Position numbers and translations under genes: made by a program. From JACQFK01 sp964619955 (GTDB lineage Bacteria > Planctomycetota > MHYJ01 > JACPRB01), in contig CAZUJF010000059.1 in the NCBI GenBank assembly GCA_964619955.1, positions 1 through 17,081 on the forward strand: a stretch of DNA of 17,081 nucleotides, in the 5' to 3' direction. The notes below the pieces were generated by a model that saw nothing but the letters and a program-made list of their open reading frames with translations, searched no databases and had not been told where the DNA came from. This document shows positions 7,414-15,550 of the stretch, one piece after another; the stretch's first letter is position 1, and each line of letters starts with the position of its first letter.

Positions 7414-10121
7414 TGCTGAGCTTCGCGGCGCCGTCCCTGCTCCTCCTGGCCCCCGCCGCCGCGGCGTTCGTGCTGCTCGGCGCCTGGCGCCCGCGGCTGG
7501 AACTGCCCGCCTGGCGCCGCCGCCTCGCCCTGCTCGTCCGCCTCGCCTCCGTCCTCCTGCTCGGACTCGCCCTCGCGCGCCCCGGGATCTCGCGCGCCGG
7601 GGTCCTGCCGCGCCTCACCGTGTTTCTCCTGGACGTCTCCGCCAGCGTCCCGCGCGAGGCCGTCGCGCGCGCGCTGCCGGAACTCGCGGCCCTCTGGAAC
7701 CGGGAGGTCGCCGACGGCCAGCGCTGCGCCCTGCTGCGTTTCGCGGGCCGGACGGAGCTGCTCGTCACGCCGACGACGTCCCCGCTCACGCCCGACCTGG
7801 ACCGCTGGCTCGCCGCGGACCTCGATCCGTCGTCGACTGATCTGGACGGCGCGCTGCGCCTCGCGCGCACGCTGTTCCGGGAGGACGCCGCGAACCGCCT
7901 CGTCCTGCTCACGGACGGACGCCCGACGCGCCCCGCCGCCGATTTCCCGCCGGACACGCTCGGCGTGCCGCTCGTGCCGCGGGACGCGCCGGACGTCGCG
8001 GTGCTCGGTCTCGAAGCCCCGCTCGCGGCGCGGGCGGGCGAGCCGTTCGATCTGCGGGTGACGCTGCATCTAAAGCGGCCGGGGGACGTGCTGCTGACGC
8101 TGACGATGGACGACCTGCCGCTCCCGCAGGCCTCGCGCCGGGTGCGGCTCGACGCGGGCCGGCACACGGTCGTCCTCCCGAACCTCCAGCAGGACAAGCC
8201 GTTCCCGGCGGGCCTGCACCGGCTCCTGGTGGCGGCGGAGTCCGCGGGCGACGTCGAGCCGCGCAACAACATCGGCGCGGTCGCGCTGACGATCACGGGC
8301 AAGCCGCAGATCCTGCTGGTGGAGGGGGCGCCGCTCGAGGGGGACTTCATCGCCGCGCTGCTGCAGGCGCAGGACTTCGACCTCGTCCGCAAGACGCCCG
8401 CGGAGCTGGCCGGCGGGCAGGTCGGCGAATTCGTGGCGGTGATCCTGGCGGGGGTGCCGCGCGACGCGATCGCGCCCGCGACGGTGGCGGCGCTGAAGGC
8501 GCACGTGGAGCAGTCGGGCGGCGGGCTCTGGGTCGTCGGGTCCGCCGCGCTGAACGGGCCCCGGGGCCTGGCGGGATCGCCCCTCGAGGCGCTGCTGCCC
8601 GTGCGCTTCCTGGACACGCCGGTGGGACCCGGCCCGAAGCCGGACGTCCCGCCTCCGCCGGCCCCTCCGCCCCCGGCGCCGCCGCCGCCGGATCCGAACA
8701 GCGGCCAGACGCAGCGGGTGCTCGCGCCCACGGCGGCGCTGCTGCTGGTGGTCGACAAGTCGGGCAGCATGGCGGGTCAGAACATCGAGATCGTGAAGGA
8801 GGCCTGCATCGCGGCGGCGAAGGCGCTGTCGAAGCGCGACCTGATCGGCGTGCTGGCCTTCGACCAGCGTCCGCGCTGGGTGCTGGAGTTCACGGAGGCG
8901 GACCGGAAGGACTACGTCGAGGAGCGCGTCCTGCGCCTGCTCGCGGACGGCGGGACGCACATCCAGCCCGCGCTGATCGAGGCGTTCCGGGCGTTCGAGA
9001 TGGACGGTCGGGCGCGCCGCTGCGCGCTCAAGCACGTCGTGCTGCTCTCCGACGGCGACACGCCGGCCGCCGATTTCGAGACGGTGGTGCGGGCGATGGC
9101 GGCGGAGGGGATCACGGTGAGCACGGTCTGCGTGGCAGCGGCGCGTTTTGATGCGACGCTGATGGGGCAGATCGCGGCGTGGGGCAACGGCCGCTTCAAG
9201 TTCACGAACAGCTTCAAGAACGTCCCGGAGCTCATCGTCAACGAGACGCGCCGGCTGGTGTCGCTGATCCCCAAGGAGGGGGCGCCCAAGGAGCCGCCAC
9301 AGGGGGTGGGGACGCGGCCCGCGGACCCGGCCCCGCCTCCGACCGCCCCGCGTGCGGAGCCGCCGAAGGAGCGGCCGGCCGAGCTGCAGCCGGTGGCGGC
9401 GAAGGACGACCACGAGATCCTGTCGGGCTTCGGCGGACGTCCCTTTCCCGGGCTGCGGGGGCGGCTGGACGCGATCCCCCGGCCGCAGGCGCTGGTCCCG
9501 CTCGCCACGGCGGGCCAGAAGCCGGTGTTGGTGCTGGGGCGGGCGGGCCTGGGGAGGACGGCGGTCTGGACGTCCGACTTCGCGGGTCCGTGGAGCGCGG
9601 ACTGGCGGTCCTGGCCGGAGGCGGGCAAGCTGGTGGCACAGCTGCTCAGGCATCTGTCGGGCGCGGGGCCGGAGGTGGACCTGGCGGCGCGGGCCCGGCT
9701 GATTCAGGGGGACGGCGGGGTGCTCTTGCGGATCGAGCCGGAGGGGCCGGGGGGGGCGTTGCGCGCCTCGGAAGCGGCGGGCGGTCGGGCGCTTGCATTC
9801 GAGGCGGGGGCACGGGGGACCTTGTCCTGCAAGGTGATGCCGGAGAAGCCGGGGGAGCCGCTGCGGCTGCTCCTGCAGCGGGCGGACGGCAAGTCGCTGC
9901 TGATCGGGGCGGTGCGGGCGTACGAGGCCGAATTCCTGCCGGGCCGGGACCTCTTCGAAGAGCGGGTGCCGGGGCTGTCCTGGCAGGACTTGGGTCCGCG
10001 TCTCCGGGAGGCCCCCCGCCGGGTCCCCCGCCGTTCCGAGCTCGGTCTCTGGCTGCTGGCAGCGGCGGCGCTGCTGCTTCCCCTCGACGTCGCCCTGCGC
10101 CGCCTCTCCGTCCAGCCATAA
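7413..10121 (+). CDS. Large membrane protein with two VWA domains in a glutamine-amidotransferase-like scaffold
   Basis: A 902-aa protein. Two N-terminal membrane segments (about 5-24 and 38-55) precede a first VWA-like domain with MIDAS residues D74-V-S76-A-S78 and LLTDG at 165-169. A beta-rich region and a GATase1-like segment follow (about 298-400; ILLVEGAP, LKAHVEQSGGGLWVVG). A proline-rich linker (about 404-430) leads to a second, stronger VWA domain with D448-K-S450-G-S452, GGT at 513-515 and LLSDGD at 544-549, so its MIDAS is complete. A second Pro-rich linker (about 613-650) returns to the scaffold (SGFGGRPFPG, then LVLGRAGLGRTAVWTSD). A third membrane segment (about 878-895) is near the C-terminus. 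The layout resembles BatA/CoxE-like or planctomycete-type VWA membrane proteins; partner binding in the periplasm is inferred. The gene overlaps the upstream NPCBM-type gene by one base. Confidence 0.85.
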   Translation: MLSFAAPSLLLLAPAAAAFVLLGAWRPRLELPAWRRRLALLVRLASVLLLGLALARPGISRAGVLPRLTVFLLDVSASVPREAVARALPELAALWNREVADGQRCALLRFAGRTELLVTPTTSPLTPDLDRWLAADLDPSSTDLDGALRLARTLFREDAANRLVLLTDGRPTRPAADFPPDTLGVPLVPRDAPDVAVLGLEAPLAARAGEPFDLRVTLHLKRPGDVLLTLTMDDLPLPQASRRVRLDAGRHTVVLPNLQQDKPFPAGLHRLLVAAESAGDVEPRNNIGAVALTITGKPQILLVEGAPLEGDFIAALLQAQDFDLVRKTPAELAGGQVGEFVAVILAGVPRDAIAPATVAALKAHVEQSGGGLWVVGSAALNGPRGLAGSPLEALLPVRFLDTPVGPGPKPDVPPPPAPPPPAPPPPDPNSGQTQRVLAPTAALLLVVDKSGSMAGQNIEIVKEACIAAAKALSKRDLIGVLAFDQRPRWVLEFTEADRKDYVEERVLRLLADGGTHIQPALIEAFRAFEMDGRARRCALKHVVLLSDGDTPAADFETVVRAMAAEGITVSTVCVAAARFDATLMGQIAAWGNGRFKFTNSFKNVPELIVNETRRLVSLIPKEGAPKEPPQGVGTRPADPAPPPTAPRAEPPKERPAELQPVAAKDDHEILSGFGGRPFPGLRGRLDAIPRPQALVPLATAGQKPVLVLGRAGLGRTAVWTSDFAGPWSADWRSWPEAGKLVAQLLRHLSGAGPEVDLAARARLIQGDGGVLLRIEPEGPGGALRASEAAGGRALAFEAGARGTLSCKVMPEKPGEPLRLLLQRADGKSLLIGAVRAYEAEFLPGRDLFEERVPGLSWQDLGPRLREAPRRVPRRSELGLWLLAAAALLLPLDVALRRLSVQP

Positions 10122-10188
10122 GGCAACAAAGCAGACGGGCTGGTTTGTTGCCTCGCAAGGGCAACAAACCAGCCCGTCTGCTTTGTTG
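10122..10188 (+). terminator. Perfect 29 bp inverted repeat between convergent genes (terminator or REP-like element)
   Basis: Arms at 10124-10152 and 10160-10188 are exact reverse complements with a 7-base loop (TCGCAAG). The element begins two bases after the VWA gene stop and ends 17 bases before the M19 gene stop, so it sits tail-to-tail and could stop transcription from both sides. There is no strong U-run after either arm. Each arm also contains its own inverted repeat: GGCAACAAA at 10122-10130 with TTTGTTGCC at 10144-10152, and GGCAACAAA at 10160-10168 with TTTGTTG at 10182-10188. The structure is clear; the function as terminator is inference. Confidence 0.75.
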
Positions 10189-10205
10189 AGGTTGCCGGCG
10201 AGGGC

Positions 10206-11336
10206 TCAAAGACGGCGGCCGATGGCTTCCTCCATCACCCGCAGGAAGTTCTCGCCCAGAATCTTGCGGATGTCGGCGGCGCCGAACCCGCGATCGACCA
10301 GCCGCTGCGTCAGCTTCGGCAGCGAGGCGCAGTCCTCGATCCCCTCCGGCAGCGCGGCCACCCCGTCGAAGTCGCTCCCCAACCCCACATGGTCGATCCC
10401 CGCCACCTTCACGATGTGCTCGATATGGTCCACCAGCCGGTCCAGCGGCGGCCGCTTCAACGAGAGCTCCGCCGCATCGTAGGCCCGGCTCACCCGCTTC
10501 ATCGCCGCATCCAGCCCCGCCGGGTCCGCCCGGAACGCCTCCTTCACCCGCGCCCGCTCCGCATTGTCGACCTCGTCGTACGGCCGGCGCTGCCGGATGA
10601 AGTCGTCGCTCAGGAAGCCCGAGTAGAAATTGACCCCGACCACCCCGCCCTTCCCCGCGAGCGCCCGCAGCTGCGCATCCGTCAGGTTCCGGACATGGTC
10701 GCAGAGCGCCCGCGCACAGGAATGCGAGCAGATCACCGGCGCATCACTCGTCTCGATCGCGTCGTAAAAAGTGTTCTCCGAGACATGGGACAGATCCACC
10801 AGCACCCCGAGCCGGTTCATCTCCCGGACCACCCCCCGCCCGAAGTCCGTCAGACCCCGGACCTTCCCCGGATCCCGCGCGGCCTCCGCCCACGAGGTCG
10901 AGTTGTTCCACGTCAGCGTGATGTAGCGCACCCCCAGCTCGGCAAAACTGCGCAGCAAGCCCAGATCATCCTCGATCGCATGCCCGCCCTCGATGCAGAG
11001 GATCCCGCAGACCCTGCCCTCCGCCGCCGCCCGGCGCACGTCCGCCGCCGTCCGCGCCAGCACCATGCGCTCCGGATGCCGCCCGATCCACCGCTTCACC
11101 GCGTCGATCATGCGGAACGCCCGCAGCGCGGCCTCCTTCCGCGCCAGGTATTTCGGCTCGACGAAGCAGGACATGAACTGCGCGTCCAGCCCGCCCCGCA
11201 GCATCCGCGGCAGGTCGATGTGACCCCGCCCCGTCTCGACCCCCAGATCCTCCCCGTCGTCGAGCGCCCGCCCGATCGTGTCCGCATGGCCGTCGACCAC
11301 GATGGCGTCCCGGTGCAGCGCGGCGGCGTCGATCAT
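10206..11336 (-). CDS. M19 membrane-type dipeptidase family protein
   Basis: A 376-aa zinc dipeptidase of the renal dipeptidase (M19) family. The binuclear zinc ligands are in place: H17 and D19 in DGHADT, E116 in CIEGGHA, H184 in DLSHVS, H205 in SHSCARA, and D322 in LGSDFDG. There is no signal peptide on the chosen start, so it appears cytoplasmic despite the family name. Members hydrolyse dipeptides, including some with a D-residue, and some act on other small amides; the substrate here is unknown. I choose the ATG at 11336 rather than the longer frame because it overlaps the stop of the WecA-like gene by ATGA and the family N-terminus begins there. It is the last gene of the WbqC-like/WecA-like/M19 operon. 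Confidence 0.93.
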   Translation of the reverse strand: MIDAAALHRDAIVVDGHADTIGRALDDGEDLGVETGRGHIDLPRMLRGGLDAQFMSCFVEPKYLARKEAALRAFRMIDAVKRWIGRHPERMVLARTAADVRRAAAEGRVCGILCIEGGHAIEDDLGLLRSFAELGVRYITLTWNNSTSWAEAARDPGKVRGLTDFGRGVVREMNRLGVLVDLSHVSENTFYDAIETSDAPVICSHSCARALCDHVRNLTDAQLRALAGKGGVVGVNFYSGFLSDDFIRQRRPYDEVDNAERARVKEAFRADPAGLDAAMKRVSRAYDAAELSLKRPPLDRLVDHIEHIVKVAGIDHVGLGSDFDGVAALPEGIEDCASLPKLTQRLVDRGFGAADIRKILGENFLRVMEEAIGRRL

Positions 11337-12409
11337 GCGCTCTTCTCCGGCGCGGACTCGTACACCTTCGCCCGGTCGAGCAGCTTGCCGACGGCGACGA
11401 GGACCAGCAGCGCCACCCCCGTCACCGGCAGATACAGCCGCGGCGTGACCTCGGGCCGCGCCACGATGATGCCGATGCAGCCCCCGATCATCCCGAACAG
11501 ATACAGCACGAACACGGCCTCCCGCTTGGACAGCCCCAGCGCGACGAGCCGGTGGGAGAGATGGTCCCGCCCGCAGTAGACGATCGCCTGCACGGGCCCC
11601 TTCACCACGCCGTTCTTGATGCGCAGCAGCGTCGCGAGCGTGATGTCGTAGAGGGGGACCACCAGGATCGCGCAGGGGACCAGCACCGCCTTGACGCGGT
11701 CGTCGTGCGCCCAGCCCGCCTGCACCGTCAGCGCCGCGAGCAGGAACCCCAGCAGCAGCGAGCCGTTGTCCCCCAGGAAACTCGACGCGGGCGTCCAGTT
11801 GTAGCGGAGGAAGCCGAGGCAGGCCCCCAGCAGCGCGATCGCCACGTAGCTCACCGCGGGCTGCCCCCAGCGGTCGGAGTACCAGGCGATGTAGAAGGTC
11901 CAGAACGCCGCGATCGCGGCCGTGCCCCCCGCGGCGCCGTCCATGTTGTCCAGCGAATTCATCGCGCTGGAGACCCCGGCGATCCACAAGAGGGTCAGCG
12001 CCAGGTCCACCCAGGCCACCCCCGTCAGGCTGATGCGGACGTCGAAAGCCGAGAGCCCCAGCGTCACCAGAAAAAGCACGAGCAGCTTGCCCACCGCCCA
12101 GAGCGGGCGGAAGCCGTCGACGATGCCCAGGATCAGGACCGCCAGCGCCCCGCCGAGGATGGCGAAGACGTCCTGGTGCGACGCCCAATCCGGAAAGCGG
12201 AGGATCGAAAACAGGGCGACCGCGAAGCCCAGGAAGATCCCCAGGCCGCCGAGCAGCGCGGTGGGCTGCGTGTGGGTCTTGTACGTGTGCGGCCGGTCGA
12301 CCGCGCCCGTGCGGTGCGCCAGGCGGATGATCAGCGGCATCGCCAGGTCCGTGACGAACCAGGCGAGGATGAGCATCCAGACCTGCGGGTAGTTAAGCTG
12401 GGCGAGCAC
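11333..12409 (-). CDS. WecA/MraY-like polyprenyl-phosphate sugar-1-phosphate transferase
   Basis: A 358-aa polytopic membrane protein with about ten hydrophobic segments. Family landmarks: HTQPTALLGGLGIF near 46-59, D98 in GIVDGF, the NSLDNMDGAAGG segment with D154 and D157 (151-162), FLGDNGSLLLGF near 223-234, and the cytoplasmic HLSHRLVALGLS. Relatives move a sugar-1-phosphate from a UDP-sugar (often GlcNAc) to undecaprenyl phosphate, starting a lipid-linked glycan. The usual paired aspartates (DD) are here D98-G99, so the second is missing. The start is GTG at 12409, overlapping the WbqC-like gene by 17 bases, with GGGGGA nine bases upstream; an ATG at residue 12 is the alternative. The context of WbqC-like and UDP-xylose synthase genes suggests exopolysaccharide or surface-glycan initiation, rather than peptidoglycan. 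Confidence 0.88.
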   Translation of the reverse strand: MLAQLNYPQVWMLILAWFVTDLAMPLIIRLAHRTGAVDRPHTYKTHTQPTALLGGLGIFLGFAVALFSILRFPDWASHQDVFAILGGALAVLILGIVDGFRPLWAVGKLLVLFLVTLGLSAFDVRISLTGVAWVDLALTLLWIAGVSSAMNSLDNMDGAAGGTAAIAAFWTFYIAWYSDRWGQPAVSYVAIALLGACLGFLRYNWTPASSFLGDNGSLLLGFLLAALTVQAGWAHDDRVKAVLVPCAILVVPLYDITLATLLRIKNGVVKGPVQAIVYCGRDHLSHRLVALGLSKREAVFVLYLFGMIGGCIGIIVARPEVTPRLYLPVTGVALLVLVAVGKLLDRAKVYESAPEKSA

Positions 12410-13103
12410 CGGTCAGCATCCCCCGGGAGCGGTCCCCGCAGTTGAAGATCAGGTCGACGACCGACAGATTCGGCACGAAGGGCCCCGGCCAGCATTGCGG
12501 GTACTCGGGACAGACGAAGTCCTGAAAGACCAGCTTGACCCCGGCCTTCTCGAACGCCGCGACGTCCAGGTAGTCGCGACCGTGCACCCCGGAGAGATAC
12601 GTGTCCGCCCCCGTCGCGCGGCACATGGCGAGCACGAGCTCGCTCGACTCCCCCGTGATGCCGAGGGCGGAGGTCCGCTCGATCTTCGAGGGGAGCCCCA
12701 GCAGCCGCAGGATCACCTCGAGCAGCGCGCAACTGAGTTCGCAGAAGGACTCCCAGGGCCGCTCGTAGATCTCGCGGAAGACATCGGCGTGCTCCTTGAA
12801 GTGGGGCGCCCGGCGGTAGTGGAACTCGAGCGCGCGCCAGTGCTTCCGCCCCCAAGGGAGCGCGTTGTCGAGCTTCGCCTCGTCGATGCGCTGGTGAAAG
12901 CGGCCCTTGCTCAGGACGGGCAGCGAGAGCCAGTCCCAACCCTGGGGGGACGGCGTCCGGATCCGGTTGCGGTGCATCCAGCCGAAGGAGCCGCGTTTGA
13001 CGAACTGGACGTTGTCGACGACCAGGAAGCGGTCCGCCCGGGCGATTTTCTCGAAGAATCCCGGGTACGGCAGGTAGTTCGGCTGGTGCCCCGTGAGGAT
13101 CAT
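12393..13103 (-). CDS. WbqC-like family protein
   Basis: A 236-aa protein beginning MILTGHQPNYLPYPGFFEK, which is the signature of the WbqC-like family, with the following ADRFLVVDNVQFVKRGSF, HRNRIRT and WLSLPV also typical. The family is found in O-antigen and exopolysaccharide clusters; its biochemistry is poorly defined, so no reaction is claimed. The C-terminal part has a conserved-looking TGADTYLSGVHGRDYL and a late Cys-rich stretch (CPEYPQCWPG). Starting at the ATG at 13103 gives the family N-terminus; the upstream frame is only noncoding read-through. It is the first gene of the minus-strand operon and diverges from the UDP-glucuronate decarboxylase-like gene across 117 bp. Confidence 0.87.
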   Translation of the reverse strand: MILTGHQPNYLPYPGFFEKIARADRFLVVDNVQFVKRGSFGWMHRNRIRTPSPQGWDWLSLPVLSKGRFHQRIDEAKLDNALPWGRKHWRALEFHYRRAPHFKEHADVFREIYERPWESFCELSCALLEVILRLLGLPSKIERTSALGITGESSELVLAMCRATGADTYLSGVHGRDYLDVAAFEKAGVKLVFQDFVCPEYPQCWPGPFVPNLSVVDLIFNCGDRSRGMLTGARPA

Positions 13104-13148
13104 GCCGCGCTCGTCATCCCCTCTTCCGGCCCATGGCCGATCGGCCGA

Positions 13149-13180
13149 AGTATACCCCGTCCCGGGCGATCGCGCGCCAA
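13149..13180 (-). promoter_or_regulatory. Promoter candidate of the WbqC-like operon
   Basis: Minus strand: TTGGCG at 13180-13175, then TATACT at 13154-13149 (5 of 6 to TATAAT) with a long 20 bp spacer. The leader to the ATG at 13103 would be about 38 bases, so this transcript would not be leaderless. The -35 lies back-to-back with the -35 of the divergent gene (13184-13189). Confidence 0.4.
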
Positions 13181-13183
13181 TAC

Positions 13184-13212
13184 TTGCCTTCGCGGGTTCC
13201 CTATGCCATAAC
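13184..13212 (+). promoter_or_regulatory. Promoter candidate of the UDP-glucuronate decarboxylase-like gene
   Basis: TTGCCT at 13184-13189, a 17 bp spacer, then CATAAC at 13207-13212 (each 4 of 6). Eight bases separate the -10 from the ATG at 13221, which again predicts a start of transcription at or very near the start codon. Confidence 0.45.
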
Positions 13213-13220
13213 CGTCCACG

Positions 13221-14149
<929 letters not shown>

Positions 14150-14153
<4 letters not shown>

Positions 14154-15028
14154 AGCGCTGCGCCGTCCTCCTCTGCGCGCTCGCCGCCTGCGGTCCGGCG
14201 CGGAGGCCGGATCCGCTGACGGAGCTTCCGCGCTCCGAAGAGCGCCACGTGCGCGGGGACCGCGTCGTCGCCTTCCTCGACGGACAGGCGGTCACCTGGC
14301 AGGCGGTCGCGGAAAAAGCGCTGGAACTGGACCCCAAGGGCGCCGTCGACCAGTACGTGCGCTGGCGGATCATCGACGACCGCAAGCGCGAGCTCGGCAT
14401 CCGTCACACGCCCGAGGAGCTCCGGCAAAGGGCGGAGACCTACGTGGCGCAGCTGAAGGGGGCGACGGGCCCGGAGGGATTCCGGACCCAGCTCGTGCGG
14501 CAGGGACTCAGCGAGGCGGCCTACCTGCGGCAGCTGGAGGGTTCGGAATTCCTCGACCAGATCCTGACCTTCGACAAGATCGTCCGCTACGCCGACCTCC
14601 TCGAGGAGTGCCTGAACGTCGACCTCTACGAGTTCGGCTCGGCCGCGGAAGCGGAGGCCTTCCGGGCGCAGCCCGCCGGGGCCCCTCCCCCTCCCGGCGC
14701 GACCCTGAGGCGGCTTCGCTTCGCCCGGAGCCGACCCCCGATCGGAGGGGGAATTTCACCCGAATTCCTCGAAAAATTAATGAACGCCGTATCTGATGCT
14801 ATAATTGGAGTGGAAAAGGGGCCGGGAAACCGCTATAGTGTGGCGCGCCTGAGGCCCCCAAGGACCGGGCGCAAGGCGGCCTACGACGAGGTCCGGAGAG
14901 AGGTCTGGGAGGACATCCTCTCCCATCCCCCTGGGCCCCAGGAGTATTCACAGTGGATGGAACAGGCGCGCGCGGCGCGAAAGGTGGAGTACGGCGGCCC
15001 GCCTCCCCGCAAGGAGGAAGGCCGGTGA
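14150..15028 (+). CDS. SurA/PpiC-like lipoprotein, degenerate parvulin region
   Basis: A 292-aa lipoprotein: MKRCAVLLCALAAC ends in a good lipobox with Cys14. The middle (about 40-165) is a helical SurA-N-like segment (FLDGQAVTW, then RHTPEELRQRAETYV and FRTQLVRQGLSEAAYLRQL). The following region (about 165-240) looks like a shortened, degenerate parvulin domain (LYEFGSAAEAEAF, later PIGGGISPEFLEKL and RYSVARLRPP), and the C-terminus (YDEVRREVWEDI, then YSQWMEQARAARKVEY) is like the SurA tail. A chaperone role in export or outer-membrane assembly is inferred; prolyl isomerase activity is doubtful. The start at 14150 overlaps the UXS-like stop by four bases, and the longer frame from 13133 is read-through of the wrong frame. 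Confidence 0.78.
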
Positions 15029-15078
15029 ACCCAAACTTTATGTATTTTATGTGCAACGAATGGGCCGCGACGGCGTCT

Positions 15079-15084
15079 TATAAG
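15079..15084 (+). promoter_or_regulatory. -10-like element before the RsbW-like gene
   Basis: TATAAG at 15079-15084 (within the palindrome CTTATAAG at 15077-15084), seven bases before the ATG at 15092. No convincing -35 is found at normal spacing, so another sigma factor or an activator may be needed. Confidence 0.4.
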
Positions 15085-15091
15085 TAGAGCC

Positions 15092-15505
15092 ATGACGAAA
15101 GCGATACAGAAGACGATCTCGAAGCCCTGCCACCCGCGCTTCCTCAGCGAGGTGCGGACGCTGCTGGACGAGATCCTCTCGGAGGTCAAGCTGTCCCGCC
15201 GGGACAAGGACCTCATCATCCTCGCCGTGGACGAGGCGGCCAGCTCCATGGTCCAGTACGCCCGCTTCAAGGGCCTCGAAAGCCAGATCACGCTCACGGT
15301 GGACATCGACGACGTCCGCTTCAAGGCCTCCCTGCACGACTCGCTGAACGTCTTCGAGTTCGGCGGCGGCACGAGCGCCGAGGGGCTGGCGCGCGAGAAG
15401 AGCTACACGATGGGCATCTTCCTGATCCGCCGGATCATGGACGAGATCAGCTACGTCTACAAGAAGGGCTTCCAGAACGATCTGGAGCTCATCAAGTTCC
15501 TCTAA
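15092..15505 (+). CDS. RsbW/SpoIIAB-like GHKL-fold protein with degenerate ATP site
   Basis: A 137-aa protein with the fold signature of anti-sigma factor serine kinases: ILAVDEAASSMVQYA at about 43-57 aligns with the N-box (normally ExxxN), a beta segment ITLTVDIDDVRFKASL, then LHDSLN at about 81-86 in the place of the DxGxG box, and MGIFLIRRIMDEISYV at 107-121, which is the typical last helix. The N-box asparagine is Ser52 and the Gly expected after D83 is Leu85, so ATP binding and kinase activity look doubtful. It may bind a partner without phosphorylating it, as an anti-sigma or partner-switch component, but no antagonist or sigma gene is visible. It lies upstream of a histidine kinase/NtrC-type pair on the same strand with a 45 bp gap that holds a separate promoter candidate. 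Confidence 0.78.
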   Translation: MTKAIQKTISKPCHPRFLSEVRTLLDEILSEVKLSRRDKDLIILAVDEAASSMVQYARFKGLESQITLTVDIDDVRFKASLHDSLNVFEFGGGTSAEGLAREKSYTMGIFLIRRIMDEISYVYKKGFQNDLELIKFL

Positions 15506-15514
15506 TCAGCGCCC

Positions 15515-15543
15515 TTCTAACCCGGCATCCCCTCCGGTAGAAT
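15515..15543 (+). promoter_or_regulatory. Promoter candidate of the histidine kinase gene
   Basis: TAGAAT at 15538-15543 (5 of 6 to TATAAT), seven bases before the GTG at 15551, with TTCTAA (3 of 6) 17 bp upstream at 15515-15520. A leaderless or nearly leaderless transcript is predicted. Confidence 0.4.
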
Positions 15544-15550
15544 CCCCGGC

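Noticed and set aside
7349..9653. Ser/Arg- and Arg/His-rich minus-strand frames (473 and 527 aa) opposite the VWA gene
   Set aside because: No domain features; they mirror a plus-strand gene with two recognisable VWA domains.
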